From Melittangium boletus DSM 14713 (GTDB lineage Bacteria; Myxococcota; Myxococcia; Myxococcales; Myxococcaceae): a stretch of DNA of 64,000 nt. Under the pieces are notes generated by a model. The model did not search any database. It saw only the letters and a program-made list of their open reading frames with translations, and was not told the origin of the DNA. Location of the stretch: assembly GCF_002305855.1 (NCBI RefSeq), contig NZ_CP022163.1, positions 9,801,765 to 9,865,764 on the forward strand. Reading direction: 5' to 3'. Positions 35,501-45,439 of this stretch are shown here, in pieces (the first letter of the stretch is position 1; each line of letters opens with the position of its first letter). The position numbers and the translations under genes are program-made.

Positions 35501-36450
35501 CGACCTCGCCGTCCTCCCCGGCGCTTCCCGCCCTGGAGCGGCTGCTGCGGTCCCTGCACGGCGCGGTGCTCGGCCAGCCCCACGTGGTGGCGGACCTCGT
35601 CACCGCGTTCCTCGCGAGGGGCCACGTGCTCCTCGAGGGCGTGCCCGGTGTGGCCAAGACGCTCACCGCGCGCAGCATGGCCTCGGCGCTCGGCCTGGAC
35701 TTCACCCGCGTCCAGTTCACCCCGGACCTGATGCCGAGCGACATCCTCGGCACCCACGTCTTCCGGCCCCAGGAGGGCGCCTTCCACCTGGTGAAGGGAC
35801 CCATCTTCACCGAGCTGCTGGTGGCCGATGAGATCAACCGCACGCCGCCCAAGACACAGGCCGCGCTCCTGGAGGCCATGGAGGAGCGGCAGGTGACGCT
35901 CGATGGCACCACGCACACGCTGCCCCCCCACTTCTTCGTGGTGGCCACGCAGAACCCGCTGGAGCTGGAGGGCACCTATCCCCTGCCCGAGGCCCAGCTC
36001 GACCGCTTCCTGATGCGCGTGCGCGTGGGCTACCCGCCGCCCGAGGCCGAGCTGGACATGGTGCGCGCCTTCCACCAGCGGCACGGACGCGCGGCCGTGG
36101 TGGAGCGGGTGCTCGACGCGGCGACGCTCACCCAGTTGCAGGAGCGCGCGGCGAGCGTGGCCTGTGACGAATCCGTCCTCTCGTACACGGTGCGCCTCAT
36201 CCGAGAGACGCGCGCCAACCCCCGCGTGCGCCTGGGCGCGTCTCCCCGCTCGGCGCAGGCGCTGCTGGCGGCGGCCAAGGCCCGCGCGGCCCTCCAGGGC
36301 AGCGACTTCGTCACCCCGGACGACGTGAAGGCCGTGTGCCCGAGCGTGCTCAACCACCGCCTGCTGCTCAAGGCCGAGGCCGAGGTGGAAGGCCTCACCG
36401 CGGACGACGTGCTCCGCCAGACGCTGGAGCGCGTCCAGGTTCCCCGGTGA
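35497..36450 (+). CDS. MoxR-family AAA+ ATPase
   Basis: This 317-residue ATPase has Walker A (EGVPGVAKT), Walker B (LLVADEINR), sensor 1 (VATQNP) and the MoxR signature LPEAQLDRFLMR. MoxR ATPases act as chaperones for metal-centre insertion or complex assembly with VWA/DUF58 partners. The start is TTG 35497, overlapping the previous stop, with AAGGAG 8 bases upstream; the longer open frame is a shadow of the upstream gene. The DUF58 partner gene follows with a GTGA overlap. Confidence 0.92.
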   Translation: MTTSPSSPALPALERLLRSLHGAVLGQPHVVADLVTAFLARGHVLLEGVPGVAKTLTARSMASALGLDFTRVQFTPDLMPSDILGTHVFRPQEGAFHLVKGPIFTELLVADEINRTPPKTQAALLEAMEERQVTLDGTTHTLPPHFFVVATQNPLELEGTYPLPEAQLDRFLMRVRVGYPPPEAELDMVRAFHQRHGRAAVVERVLDAATLTQLQERAASVACDESVLSYTVRLIRETRANPRVRLGASPRSAQALLAAAKARAALQGSDFVTPDDVKAVCPSVLNHRLLLKAEAEVEGLTADDVLRQTLERVQVPR

Positions 36451-37772
36451 GTTCCGGCCGGCCCGTCCCCACGGGGCTCGCCGTGGCGCTCGTGGCGCTC
36501 GCCCTGGTGCCCGCGGCGCTCGCCGTGGCGGGCGAGGGCTTCCTCGGGTTCGCGCTCGCCCTGGACCTGGCGGTGCTCGGGCTGTGCGTGGGCGACTTCC
36601 TCGCCGCGCCTCGCGCCTCGCACGTGGCGGTGCGGCGCGAACTCGAGCCCGTGCTCTCCTCCGGCGTCGCCAACCCGGTGCGCCTGGTGCTGGAGTCGCG
36701 AGGCCCGAAGCCCGTGCGCGGCCAGGTGCGAGACGAAGTCCCACCGGGCGTGGACGTGCGCGGACACCAACAGCCCTTCTCGCTCTCGCCCCAGGCGCCC
36801 GAGGCCATCCTCTCCTACGTCCTCACGCCGTCCGCGCGGGGAGATCTGCACCTGGGCGACGTGCACCTGCGCCTGATGGGACCCCTGGGCCTGTGCGCGC
36901 GTCAGGTGCGCGTGCCCGCGGCGCGGGACGTGAAGGTGTACCCGGATCTCACCGGGCTCACGCGCGAAGCCCTCGCGCTCACCCTGGCCTCGGACGCGCC
37001 CGCCGAGCGCACCCTGCGCCGCGCCGCCGAGGGCCGTGAGTTCGAGTCCCTGCGCGAGTACCGCACCGGGGATGATCTGCGCTCGGTGGACTGGAAGGCC
37101 ACGGCCCGGCGGGGACGCACCACCGTGCGGGTGTACCAGCCCGAGCGCAACCAACCCGTGCTGCTGCTGCTCGACTGCGGGCGCCACATGGCGGGCCGGG
37201 TGGATGGCCGCCGCAAGCTGGACCATGCCGTGGACGCGGCCCTGCGTCTGGCCAAGGTGAGCCTGGACGCGGGAGATCAGGTGGGCGTGCTCGCCTTCGC
37301 CCGGGACGTGCACGCCTTCCTTCCTCCGCGAAAGGGGAGCGAACACCTGCGCCTGCTCACCTCGGCCCTCTACCGCGCCGAGGCGGCGCTCGAGGAGAGC
37401 GACTATGGGCGCGCCTACGACTTCGCCTTCGCCCGCTCCTCGCGCCGCTCGCTGGTGGTGCTCTTCACGGACCTGGTGGACCCGGATGCCTCGGGCACCC
37501 TGCTCTCGCGCACGCTGGCCCTGCGCCCCCGCCACCTGCCCGTGGTGGCCTCGCTCCTGGACGAGGATCTCCAGCGCGCCGCCACGGACGTGCCCACCAC
37601 CGTTCCGGACGCCTACGCGCGCCAGGCCGCGACGCGCCTGGAAGAAGATTACCAACGCACCGCCCTCACCCTTCGGGACGCGGGCGCACTCGTGGTGCGG
37701 GCCCCGGCGAAAGGCTTTGGCGCCGCCGCCGTCAACACCTATCTGCATGTAAAAACGCGCGGGTTGTTGTAG
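36447..37772 (+). CDS. DUF58 domain protein
   Basis: The 441-residue protein has two N-terminal membrane helices (about 8-48), a beta-sandwich region and the DUF58 signature REYRTGDDLRSVDWKATAR near 200, followed by a VWA-like domain (LLLLDCGRHMAG; VVLFTDLVDPDASG). The start is GTG 36447, overlapping the moxR stop. MoxR-DUF58 pairs are common modules whose substrate is often unknown. The usual transglutaminase partner is not in the window. Confidence 0.88.
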   Translation: MSSGRPVPTGLAVALVALALVPAALAVAGEGFLGFALALDLAVLGLCVGDFLAAPRASHVAVRRELEPVLSSGVANPVRLVLESRGPKPVRGQVRDEVPPGVDVRGHQQPFSLSPQAPEAILSYVLTPSARGDLHLGDVHLRLMGPLGLCARQVRVPAARDVKVYPDLTGLTREALALTLASDAPAERTLRRAAEGREFESLREYRTGDDLRSVDWKATARRGRTTVRVYQPERNQPVLLLLDCGRHMAGRVDGRRKLDHAVDAALRLAKVSLDAGDQVGVLAFARDVHAFLPPRKGSEHLRLLTSALYRAEAALEESDYGRAYDFAFARSSRRSLVVLFTDLVDPDASGTLLSRTLALRPRHLPVVASLLDEDLQRAATDVPTTVPDAYARQAATRLEEDYQRTALTLRDAGALVVRAPAKGFGAAAVNTYLHVKTRGLL

Positions 37773-37931
37773 TTCGCGACGCTTCCGAAGAAAAACCGTG
37801 CCAAGCGATCCGAGGCCGATTTTCCGGCCTCCGCGACGACCCCCTTTACACGCGCGTCCCGGTCAACAAAATGGCCGCCCATTCGTGCTACACGCCTGTG
37901 TGAGCACGCTCGAACGGACGGAGACAGGCGC

Positions 37932-40709
37932 TTGGCGGAGGCGAGGGAGTTCAGGGAGCTGCGGGTGGTGGCGGATGCGGCGGCGGTGATGGCTTCGGGG
38001 GAGGACTCCTCCCAGGACGCCGGGCAGCAGGCGCACACGTTGACGCCCTTCCACGAGCGGCTGCTCGCGGAGGAGCTCACCATCAAGAGTTCGGACTCGC
38101 GCGAGCGGCTCGCCGGAGCACTCGCCGAGGCCCGCGTGGACCTGAACCCCCACCAGCTCGAGGCCGCGTGCTTCGCCATGGACTCGCTCTCGCGCGGCGG
38201 CTGCATGCTCGCGGACGAGGTGGGCCTCGGGAAAACCATCGAGGCGGGCATGGTCATCGCCCAGCTCATGGCCGAGGGCAAGACGCGCATCCTCATCCTC
38301 GCCCCCGCCGTGCTGCGCGCCCAGTGGAACAGCGAGCTGCGCGAGAAGTTCGACCTGGAATCCGTCATGGTCGACGGCCGCACCGTGCGCGCCACGGGCA
38401 ACTGCTTCGATCAGCCCTTCCCCGTCATCTGCTCGCACCCCTTCGCCGCCAACAAGGCCGCGCTGGTGGCCGAAATCCCCTGGGACGTCGTCATCATCGA
38501 CGAGGCCCACCGCCTGCGGAACGCCTACAAGGCGGGCCACAAGACGGGTCAGGCCCTGCGCGCCTCGCTCCAGGGCCGCCCCAAGCTGCTGCTCACCGCC
38601 ACGCCCCTGCAGAATGACCTGATGGAGCTGTTCGGACTGGTGACGCTGCTCGACGAGCAGATCCTCGGCCCCGAGCACGCCTTCCGCAGCCGCTACCGCC
38701 TGGAGGGCGAGACGGGGGGTCTGCCCGGCGACGCCGCCACCGAGCTCAAGGAACGGCTCGCCCCCGTGGTGCAGCGCACCCTGCGCCGCCAGGTGCGCGA
38801 GTACGTGCGCTACACCAACCGCCGCTCCATCGTGGAGGACTTCGCCCCCTCCCCCGAGGAGCATGACCTCTACGAGAAGGTGAGCGAGTACCTGCGCCGC
38901 TCCGAGGTCGCCGCGATCGAGCCGGGCAAGAAGACGCTGCTCACGCTCTGCTACCGCAAGCTCCTGGCCTCCAGCACCTACGCCATCGCCCCCACCCTGC
39001 GCCGCTTGAGCGAGAACCTCATCAAGCGCCTGGAGGCCGCGCGCCTGGGCCAGCGCGCCCTGGGCTTCTTCGAGCCCGAGGAAGCCAGGCAGTTCGCCGA
39101 GGACGGCGAGGAATGGCTCGACGGCTCCTCCGCCTCCGACAAGCCCGTGAGCATCCGCACGCTCGAGAACGAGATGTGGGAGCTCAAGCAGTACGCGGAC
39201 CTCGCCGACTCCATCAAGGTCAACGCCAAGGGCGAGGCCCTCACGCGCGCCCTGGAGCGCACCTTCAAGGTGATGAAGGGCCAAGGCTGGCCGGAGAAGG
39301 CCCTCATCTTCACCGAGTCCAAGCGCACCCAGCAGTACCTCACCACGCTCCTGTCCCAGCACGGCTACGAGGGGAAGATCTCCCTGCTCTCGGGTGACTC
39401 GGGCGGCGGCCCCGAGGAGCGCCGCGCGCTCGTGAACGAGTTCCGCGACAAGACGCAGATCCTCATCTGCACCGAGGCCGGCGCGGAAGGACTCAACCTC
39501 CAGTTCTGCAACCTGGTGGTGAACTACGATCTGCCGTGGAACCCGCAGCGCGTGGAGCAGCGCATCGGCCGCTGCCACCGCTACGGCCAGCAGCGCGACG
39601 TGCTCGTCATCAACTTCCTCAACCGCCGCAACGCCGCGGACGCGCGCCTGTACGAGCTGCTCGAGAAGAAGCTGAGCCTGTTCGACGGCGTGTTCGGCGC
39701 GTCAGATGAAATCCTCGGCGCGCTGGAGAGCGGCGTGGACTTCGAGCGGCGCATCCTCGACATCTACCAGTCCTGCCGCCACCCGGACGACATCAACGCC
39801 GCCTTCGACAAGCTGCGCTCGGACATGGAAGGCCGCATCAGCGAGCGCATGACCGAGGCGCGCTCCGTCCTCATGGAGCGCTTCGACGGAGACGTGCGCC
39901 GGCGGCTGCGCATGGCCGGTGCCATGACGAAGGAGGCGCTCGAGAAGCGCCAGCAGGGAGCGCGCGCCCTCACGGGCTCGGTGCTGGGCAGCCACGCCTC
40001 GGGCCGGCTCCAGGTGGCCAAGGCCGCCTACGCCGTGCGCGACCGCACCCACGACGCCATCAACTACCTGCGCCTCAACGCCGCGGGCCTCCCGGCGAAG
40101 CTCGCCCGGCTCGCCGGCCAGGAGGGCTGGTGGTTCGTCTACAAGTGCGAGACGACGGGCCTCAAGGCCGAGGAGCGCATGCTCCACCTGGTGCTGCTGC
40201 TCGAGCGCGACGGCAAGGGCTTCCGCGCCCTGCCCCTGGCCGACGGCGAGCACTTCATGAAGCTGGTGGGCCAGGAAGAGCGCCGCCTGCGTCCGCCTCC
40301 GGTGTCCGTGTCGCTCATGCAGGAGCAGGCGCTCATGGCCGCCAAGGACGAGGTGCTGCGCGCCGCCGAGCGCCGCAACGCCCTGGAATTGGACGTGGCG
40401 CGTGAGCGCGCCGACCGCTACGCCGAGGATTGCCTCCTGGAGTCGCGCGAGGCCGTGGAGCGAGCGCGAGAGCTCTGGCAGGAAGCGCGCCGCGTGGTGT
40501 GCGCGCAGGAAGATCCCTCCGAGCGCGTGAAGGCCCGGGCCCATGCCGAGCGCCTGGAGCGCGAGTACCGCAAGAAGCTGGCCTCGCTGCGCAACGAGGA
40601 GGAGAAGCGCTACGCGGCCAAGGATCGGCAGATCTCGGACCTCATCAACAAGTCCAAGGTCACCGAGAAGCGCTCCCTCATCGCGTCCGCCTACTTCTGG
40701 CTCGTCTAG
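37932..40709 (+). CDS. SNF2/RapA-like DEAD/DEAH-box ATPase
   Basis: The 925-residue protein has a SNF2-type helicase core: Walker A DEVGLGKT (about 95), DEAH box (IIDEAHRLRN, about 190), TATPLQN (motif III), and a second RecA domain with GDSGGGPEERRALV and the motif VI region QRIGRCHRYGQQ. The C-terminal 300 residues form a long coiled-coil-rich region. It resembles RapA, the RNA-polymerase-recycling ATPase, in domain order. The start is TTG 37932 with a GGAG 8 bases upstream. A defence role cannot be excluded, but no defence partners are adjacent. Confidence 0.82.
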   Translation: MAEAREFRELRVVADAAAVMASGEDSSQDAGQQAHTLTPFHERLLAEELTIKSSDSRERLAGALAEARVDLNPHQLEAACFAMDSLSRGGCMLADEVGLGKTIEAGMVIAQLMAEGKTRILILAPAVLRAQWNSELREKFDLESVMVDGRTVRATGNCFDQPFPVICSHPFAANKAALVAEIPWDVVIIDEAHRLRNAYKAGHKTGQALRASLQGRPKLLLTATPLQNDLMELFGLVTLLDEQILGPEHAFRSRYRLEGETGGLPGDAATELKERLAPVVQRTLRRQVREYVRYTNRRSIVEDFAPSPEEHDLYEKVSEYLRRSEVAAIEPGKKTLLTLCYRKLLASSTYAIAPTLRRLSENLIKRLEAARLGQRALGFFEPEEARQFAEDGEEWLDGSSASDKPVSIRTLENEMWELKQYADLADSIKVNAKGEALTRALERTFKVMKGQGWPEKALIFTESKRTQQYLTTLLSQHGYEGKISLLSGDSGGGPEERRALVNEFRDKTQILICTEAGAEGLNLQFCNLVVNYDLPWNPQRVEQRIGRCHRYGQQRDVLVINFLNRRNAADARLYELLEKKLSLFDGVFGASDEILGALESGVDFERRILDIYQSCRHPDDINAAFDKLRSDMEGRISERMTEARSVLMERFDGDVRRRLRMAGAMTKEALEKRQQGARALTGSVLGSHASGRLQVAKAAYAVRDRTHDAINYLRLNAAGLPAKLARLAGQEGWWFVYKCETTGLKAEERMLHLVLLLERDGKGFRALPLADGEHFMKLVGQEERRLRPPPVSVSLMQEQALMAAKDEVLRAAERRNALELDVARERADRYAEDCLLESREAVERARELWQEARRVVCAQEDPSERVKARAHAERLEREYRKKLASLRNEEEKRYAAKDRQISDLINKSKVTEKRSLIASAYFWLV

Positions 40710-40730
40710 GAGACGCGGAAGGCCCGTCCC

Positions 40731-40760
40731 CGTCCGGCCACGCGCCTCCGCGGCCGGACG
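40731..40760. terminator. Bidirectional hairpin terminator between convergent genes
   Basis: The outer stem CGTCCGGC / GCCGGACG and inner stem CGCG / CGCG around a CCTC loop lie between the stop of the SNF2 gene (40709) and the stop of the GH92 gene (40772). No T-run is visible on either strand. Confidence 0.5.
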
Positions 40761-40771
40761 AGGACTTGGAA

Positions 40772-43700
40772 CTACGGCTTGGCGAGCAGTTCCACCTCGG
40801 CGAGCGACAGTCCCGCCGCGCCGGTCAACTCGAGACGGTAGTACGCGTAGGCCCCCGGAGTCGCGACCCGGAAGGCACGCGTCTGCGTGCGCCAGCGGAA
40901 CGTCTGCGCGCTGCGCTGATCGAGCGTCGTGAAGGTCACTCCGTCATTCGAGCCACTCAGCGTCCAGCCCGTCGGATCGATCGCGGCGGTGCCCGACGTC
41001 AGCGTGTAGAAGGTGACCTGCGGCGTGCCCGAGGCGAAGTGGTACAGCAGCACGGGGTTCTCGGCGGTGAAGCTCACGCTCGTCGTCGAGGTGTTGTCGA
41101 AGAGCGCGCTCGTGCTCGTGCCGTCACTCGCGGTGGCCACGCCGCCCGTCGCGGTGTCGCTCAGCGGCTGGGGAATGACGCCCTCGGGAGTAAGGGCGGG
41201 CGGCACATCGTCGGCACCGGTTCCCCACGTGGTGGGAGTGGGAGACATGTCGAAGTCGAGCGTGGCTCCGGCGGCGAGCAGTGCGTGGGACAGGGAGGTC
41301 TTCGTATACGGCTGACCGTTGACCCGCAGGGCACGCACGTAGACATTCTTCGGGCTGTTGGCCGGCGCGTTGATCGTGATGTCGCGGCCATTCTCCAGAT
41401 GAACGATCGCCCGGGTGAAGAGCGGCGAGCCGATGACGTAGTCCGCGCTCCCCACCCCGGCCGGGTAGAAACCGAGCGCGCTGAAGAGATGCCATGCCGA
41501 CATCGCGCCATTGTCCTCGTCGCCGAGGTACCCCTGGCCGATGTTGCTCCCGATCCACAGACGCGCGAGCGCGTCGCGGACCTTCTCCTGCGTCTTCGCC
41601 GGCTGTCCGGCGTGGTTGTACATGTACGGGATGTGGAACGAGGGCTGGTTGCTCAGGCCGAGCTGGCCCATGCGCACGTCACGCGCCTCGATCATCTCGT
41701 GGATCACGCCGCCGTAGGAGCCACCAAAGCTCGCGGTCTCCGGCGTGGCGAAGAACTCGTCGAGCTTCGCGGCGAGCTGGGCCTTGCCACCGTACAGGTT
41801 GGCGAGTCCCTGGCCGTCATAGGGCGCGTCGAAGGCGGTGTTCCAACCATTGGTCTCGGTGTAGTCGTGGCCCCAGACGCGCGGATCATAGTCCTCCGCG
41901 GGCGTCACGAACGCGCCACTCGTGTTCCTGCCCTGGAAGAACTGAATCGACGGGTCGAACAGGTTCACGTAGTTGAGCGCGCGCTCGCGGAAGTACTCCG
42001 CGTTCTCGACATACTCCTGGTGGCGGGGGTCGCTCGGGTTCGCCTCGGCGAGCGCGCTCGCCATGTTCGCGATGCCGAAGTCGTTCAGGTAGCCCGCCAT
42101 CGCCCACGACAGGCCGGCTCCGGTCGAGGTCGAGGTGTAGCCGAGGAAGATCGACGACTCGAGCCCCTTGCGCCCGACACCGGAGTTGGTCGGCCGGACC
42201 GTCGCGTTCTTCACGGCCGCGTCATAGGCCGCCACGACATCGAAGTTCCTCACGCCCTTCACGTAGGCGTCGGCGAAGGCCACATCGGAGCTCGTGCCCG
42301 TCATGAGATCGGCATAGCCGGGCGACGACCAGCGCGCGACCCAGCCCCCCTCCTTGTACTGCTCCACGAAGCCGTCGATCAGCTCGCCCGCCCGGGTCGG
42401 CGAGAACAGCGCGTAGGCGGGCCAGGTCGCCCGGTAGGTGTCCCAGAAGCCGTTGTTCACGTAGATCTTGCCACTCACGATCTTCGCGCCGGTCCGAGTG
42501 GGCGTGCTGGCCCCCACGGGCGCCGACACCGGGCTCGCGTACTCGTAGACGGGAGCGTCCGCCGTGCCGGTGTTCTCGAATCCCGAGTTGGGATAGAGGA
42601 ACAGTCGGTACAGGTTGGAGTAGAGCGTGGTGAGCTGATCCTCATTGGCGCCCTGCACCTCGATGATCGCGAGCCGCTGATCCCAGAGTGCCCGTGCGCG
42701 GGCCTTCACGTCGTCGAAGCCCTCGGACTCCGCGATCTCGAGCTCCAGGTTCTTCTTGGCCTGCTCGACGCTGATAAGGGACGTGGCGATTCGCATGGTC
42801 ACGGTGCGGTCGTCCGCCGGGACGGTGAAGCGCATGTAGCCCGTCACGTTCGCCCCCCCGCCTCCGGGGAGCATGCCGCTTGAGGCCACCGGCCGGTCGA
42901 ACGTGGCGTAGACGAAGATCCGCGACGCCCCCGTCGAGAGCCCACTGCGCGCGTCGGAGTAGCCCGTGAGCACACGCGCGGAGGCATCCAGCGAGATCCC
43001 ACCGTTGTTGTTCACGTTGTCGAAGATGAGGCTCGCGTTGTCTCCGGGGAACGTGAAGCGGAAGATCGCGGCGTGATCGGTGGGCGTGAGCTCGGCCTGG
43101 ATGCCCTCGTCGAACTTCACCCCGTAGTAGTAGGGCCGTGCGATCTCGTTCTCGTGCTGGAAGGCCAGGGCACGTGCGGTGCGGTTGGCGTTCGGTGTGC
43201 CTTCGACCGCCGAGGGGAGGATCTGGAAGCTCTGCCGATCACCCATCCACGGGCTTGGCTCGTGGCTCAGGGAGAACGCCTGGAGCGTCGGTCGATTGTC
43301 CGCGTTGTTGCGGCGGTGGTACTCGTAGATCCAGCTCGCCGAGCCCGCGTTGGTCACCGGGGTCCAGAAGTTGAATCCGTGGGGGATCGCCGTCGCGGGG
43401 AAGTTGTTGCCACGCGAGTAGCCACCACTCGAGTGGGTGCCTCGCAGGGTCGTTACGTAATCCGACAGGTGCGTGGGCGTCACATGGACGGGCTTGTCCG
43501 TGATCCGGATGTCGTCGATCCAGCCGCCGAAGGCCGAGACGGGCCCCTGCGGTTGGTCATAGCCCACCAGGATGCGCTTGATCGTCTTGCCCGCGGCGAC
43601 GTCACCGATGCGCGCGACCTTGTAGTTCCACTCGCCCGTGTAGAGCGTCCGCGACGCGCCCTGCCCCGCCGGGCTCAGCACCGCGTGGTGCTGGTCAATG

Positions 43701-44764
43701 GCGTTCAGCTCGCTCAGGTAGGTGCCGTCGTCGAAGGCGAGATCGAGCGCCGCGTAGGTCCCGGGATAGGTCAGGTCATTGATCGCCTCATCCACGAAGA
43801 TCAGATACGACAGCTCCGTCGTCGGAGTGACCCGCACGTCGACATCGAAGAGCTTGTTGTAGGAATAGCCGCGGCCGTTCGCCGTCACCGCGCCCGCGAA
43901 GCGGAGCGCATGCGTGCCCGTGAATCCAGCGCCGAGCTTGGCGTTGTGCGAGGCACCAGGGCCGTTCCCGACAGCGCTCTTCATGTCGGACACCGGCCGC
44001 GGGGTGTCATCGCCGTTGGAGAGCTGGAGCTCGGCCAGCTGCACGATGCCACCACCATGGTTGGCGGTGATGTTGAGACGGTAATGAAGATAGGGGGTGG
44101 TGTTGGAGAACTCGTAGGTGTGGGTCTCGAAGCGGGTGGCGAAGGACTCATTGCCGCGGCTGTCGAGCACGGTCCAGCTCACTCCATCCTGTGAACCCTC
44201 GAGGGTCCAGGCGGCGGGGTCTCGCTCGGGCGCGTCGTTGGCGGAGGAGAGGGCGTAGCGCTTCACGGCGATGGGCTGGGAGAGCTTGAACTGCACCCAG
44301 CCGGTGCTCGCGAACACCAGCCACTTGGAGGTCACCTCGCCGTCGGAGACACGGGTCGCGATCTCATCGGGAGGGTTTTCGCCACTGGCGGTCACCGCGA
44401 CCACCTGCTCCGAGATGCTGCCGAGGATCCGCGTGTCAGTCTCCCCGGTGACGCCCGAGGACTTCTTCTGTCCCCTGGCATCGATGTCGACCGTGGAGGT
44501 CCACTGGGGCTGAGGATCCGTGGCCTCGAATGACGAGTAGAACTCGCGCGGCAACTCGGGTGATCCACCATCGGTGCCCGCGTCGGGGTCGGGGTCGGGG
44601 TCGGTGCCAGCATCGGGGTCGGGGTCGGTGCCAGCATCGGGGCTGGTGCCCGCGTCGGGAGTAGTTCCCGCGTCTTTCTCGGGATCGGACGAAGAGCCAC
44701 AACCCACAGTCATGGCGATAACGACGGCAAGTAAATGCGTGAAGCGCAAGACGTGAACGATCAT
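40772..44764 (-). CDS. GH92-family alpha-mannosidase lipoprotein with discoidin-like domains
   Basis: The 1,330-residue protein has a lipoprotein signal (VGC, Cys22), a repetitive Asp-Pro-Ala-Gly-Thr linker (about 30-70), an F5/8-type (discoidin-like) N-terminal domain (about 100-240), a GH92 N-terminal domain and catalytic domain (about 400-1170; WASPGYADL and NNGFWDTYRATWPAYALFSP regions), and a second F5/8-like C-terminal domain. GH92 enzymes are Ca-dependent exo-alpha-mannosidases acting on mannans or N-glycans. ATG 44764 with AAGGA 7 bases upstream is the start. It probably helps digest fungal or yeast cell walls outside the cell. Confidence 0.85.
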   Translation of the reverse strand: MIVHVLRFTHLLAVVIAMTVGCGSSSDPEKDAGTTPDAGTSPDAGTDPDPDAGTDPDPDPDAGTDGGSPELPREFYSSFEATDPQPQWTSTVDIDARGQKKSSGVTGETDTRILGSISEQVVAVTASGENPPDEIATRVSDGEVTSKWLVFASTGWVQFKLSQPIAVKRYALSSANDAPERDPAAWTLEGSQDGVSWTVLDSRGNESFATRFETHTYEFSNTTPYLHYRLNITANHGGGIVQLAELQLSNGDDTPRPVSDMKSAVGNGPGASHNAKLGAGFTGTHALRFAGAVTANGRGYSYNKLFDVDVRVTPTTELSYLIFVDEAINDLTYPGTYAALDLAFDDGTYLSELNAIDQHHAVLSPAGQGASRTLYTGEWNYKVARIGDVAAGKTIKRILVGYDQPQGPVSAFGGWIDDIRITDKPVHVTPTHLSDYVTTLRGTHSSGGYSRGNNFPATAIPHGFNFWTPVTNAGSASWIYEYHRRNNADNRPTLQAFSLSHEPSPWMGDRQSFQILPSAVEGTPNANRTARALAFQHENEIARPYYYGVKFDEGIQAELTPTDHAAIFRFTFPGDNASLIFDNVNNNGGISLDASARVLTGYSDARSGLSTGASRIFVYATFDRPVASSGMLPGGGGANVTGYMRFTVPADDRTVTMRIATSLISVEQAKKNLELEIAESEGFDDVKARARALWDQRLAIIEVQGANEDQLTTLYSNLYRLFLYPNSGFENTGTADAPVYEYASPVSAPVGASTPTRTGAKIVSGKIYVNNGFWDTYRATWPAYALFSPTRAGELIDGFVEQYKEGGWVARWSSPGYADLMTGTSSDVAFADAYVKGVRNFDVVAAYDAAVKNATVRPTNSGVGRKGLESSIFLGYTSTSTGAGLSWAMAGYLNDFGIANMASALAEANPSDPRHQEYVENAEYFRERALNYVNLFDPSIQFFQGRNTSGAFVTPAEDYDPRVWGHDYTETNGWNTAFDAPYDGQGLANLYGGKAQLAAKLDEFFATPETASFGGSYGGVIHEMIEARDVRMGQLGLSNQPSFHIPYMYNHAGQPAKTQEKVRDALARLWIGSNIGQGYLGDEDNGAMSAWHLFSALGFYPAGVGSADYVIGSPLFTRAIVHLENGRDITINAPANSPKNVYVRALRVNGQPYTKTSLSHALLAAGATLDFDMSPTPTTWGTGADDVPPALTPEGVIPQPLSDTATGGVATASDGTSTSALFDNTSTTSVSFTAENPVLLYHFASGTPQVTFYTLTSGTAAIDPTGWTLSGSNDGVTFTTLDQRSAQTFRWRTQTRAFRVATPGAYAYYRLELTGAAGLSLAEVELLAKP
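44565..44662. repeat. Short tandem repeats coding for an Asp-Pro-Ala-Gly-Thr linker
   Basis: GGGGTC/GTCGGTGCCAGCATC-type units are repeated in the 5' part of the GH92 gene, coding for a DPDAGT linker next to the lipid anchor. The repeats allow length change without a frame change. Confidence 0.7.
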
Positions 44765-45439
44765 GCGGAGATCCTTCAGCGATAGGGGGGCGCGCATCCT
44801 AGGCCAAGGAACTCTTCCGACAGCGCTCCATCGTGAGAGCGAACCGCTGCATCACACCTCGACAAATCGCGTGCCGGTGAAACCTTCCGCCTCCAGTGCC
44901 TGCGGCCCAACGAAAGTCCAACGCCACTCCATCAGGCCTCACGGGAAATCGGATTGCTCCCTGGAACTCAAGTTGCTTGCCTTTGAAGAACTGCCAGGGA
45001 TTGATCCGCGCTCCGTTTCCATCCACGGGGCTTCTCAGCTCCCTGAGCACGGCCGTTGCGAGCCGTGCCGATCCTCAGAGGCTGTTGAACTGGATCTGAG
45101 AGGGTGTTGAACAGAAGCAATCGTAACAGCTCGCCGTGCCCCGCCTGGACGTCTCACGCTCCCACCTCTCTCGTTACGATGGGGTCCAGCGAGCTGTTAC
45201 GGTGAACGCCGTTCGCAGATGCACAGCAGAGCAGGCAAGCAAGCTGGTACGAAATACTCGCATGCTAGTGCCTAGATTTTTAGCCAATCTAAAATTCACC
45301 ACTCCCGCTGTGAGCGACCATCCCACAAGCAAACCCCCTTCGAGCCCGACTTGCACCCCCAGTGAATTTCTGACAAATGGGCGTACCGGGAACACGCCCG
45401 AAACGGCATGTGGCCGTATCAAAGCAAAGGGGAATGTCT
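44765..45439. other. Intergenic region holding a 78-bp IS66-derived miniature element
   Basis: These 675 bases separate two divergent secreted-protein genes. The only recognised element is the 78-bp miniature element at 45123-45200. Just before it, at 45079-45116, are two copies of a GAG..TGTTGAAC sequence resembling IS5-type termini. A minus-strand open frame of 83 codons (44799-45050) has no recognised similarity, lacks a convincing ribosome site, and is not annotated as a gene. Confidence 0.6.
45123..45200. mobile_element. 78-bp MITE-like element derived from the IS66 element at 52818-60521
   Basis: The element begins with GTAACAGCTCGCCG and ends with AGCGAGCTGTTAC. Its right 55 bases match the right end of the IS66 element (60467-60521) closely, and its left 22 resemble that element's left end (52818-52840). 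It therefore looks like an internally deleted, non-autonomous copy. No 8-bp target duplication is visible (AAGCAATC versus GGTGAACG), so it is old, or one flank has changed. Confidence 0.75.

Noticed and set aside
37932..40709. SNF2 ATPase as part of a phage-defence island
   Set aside because: No methyltransferase, nuclease or other defence partner lies beside it, and the domain order fits RapA-like proteins.
44799..45050. 83-codon minus-strand open frame as a gene
   Set aside because: No recognisable family, no ribosome site and no conserved context; left as non-coding.
45123..45200. Target duplication for the miniature IS66-like element
   Set aside because: The two 8-base flanks (AAGCAATC and GGTGAACG) do not match.
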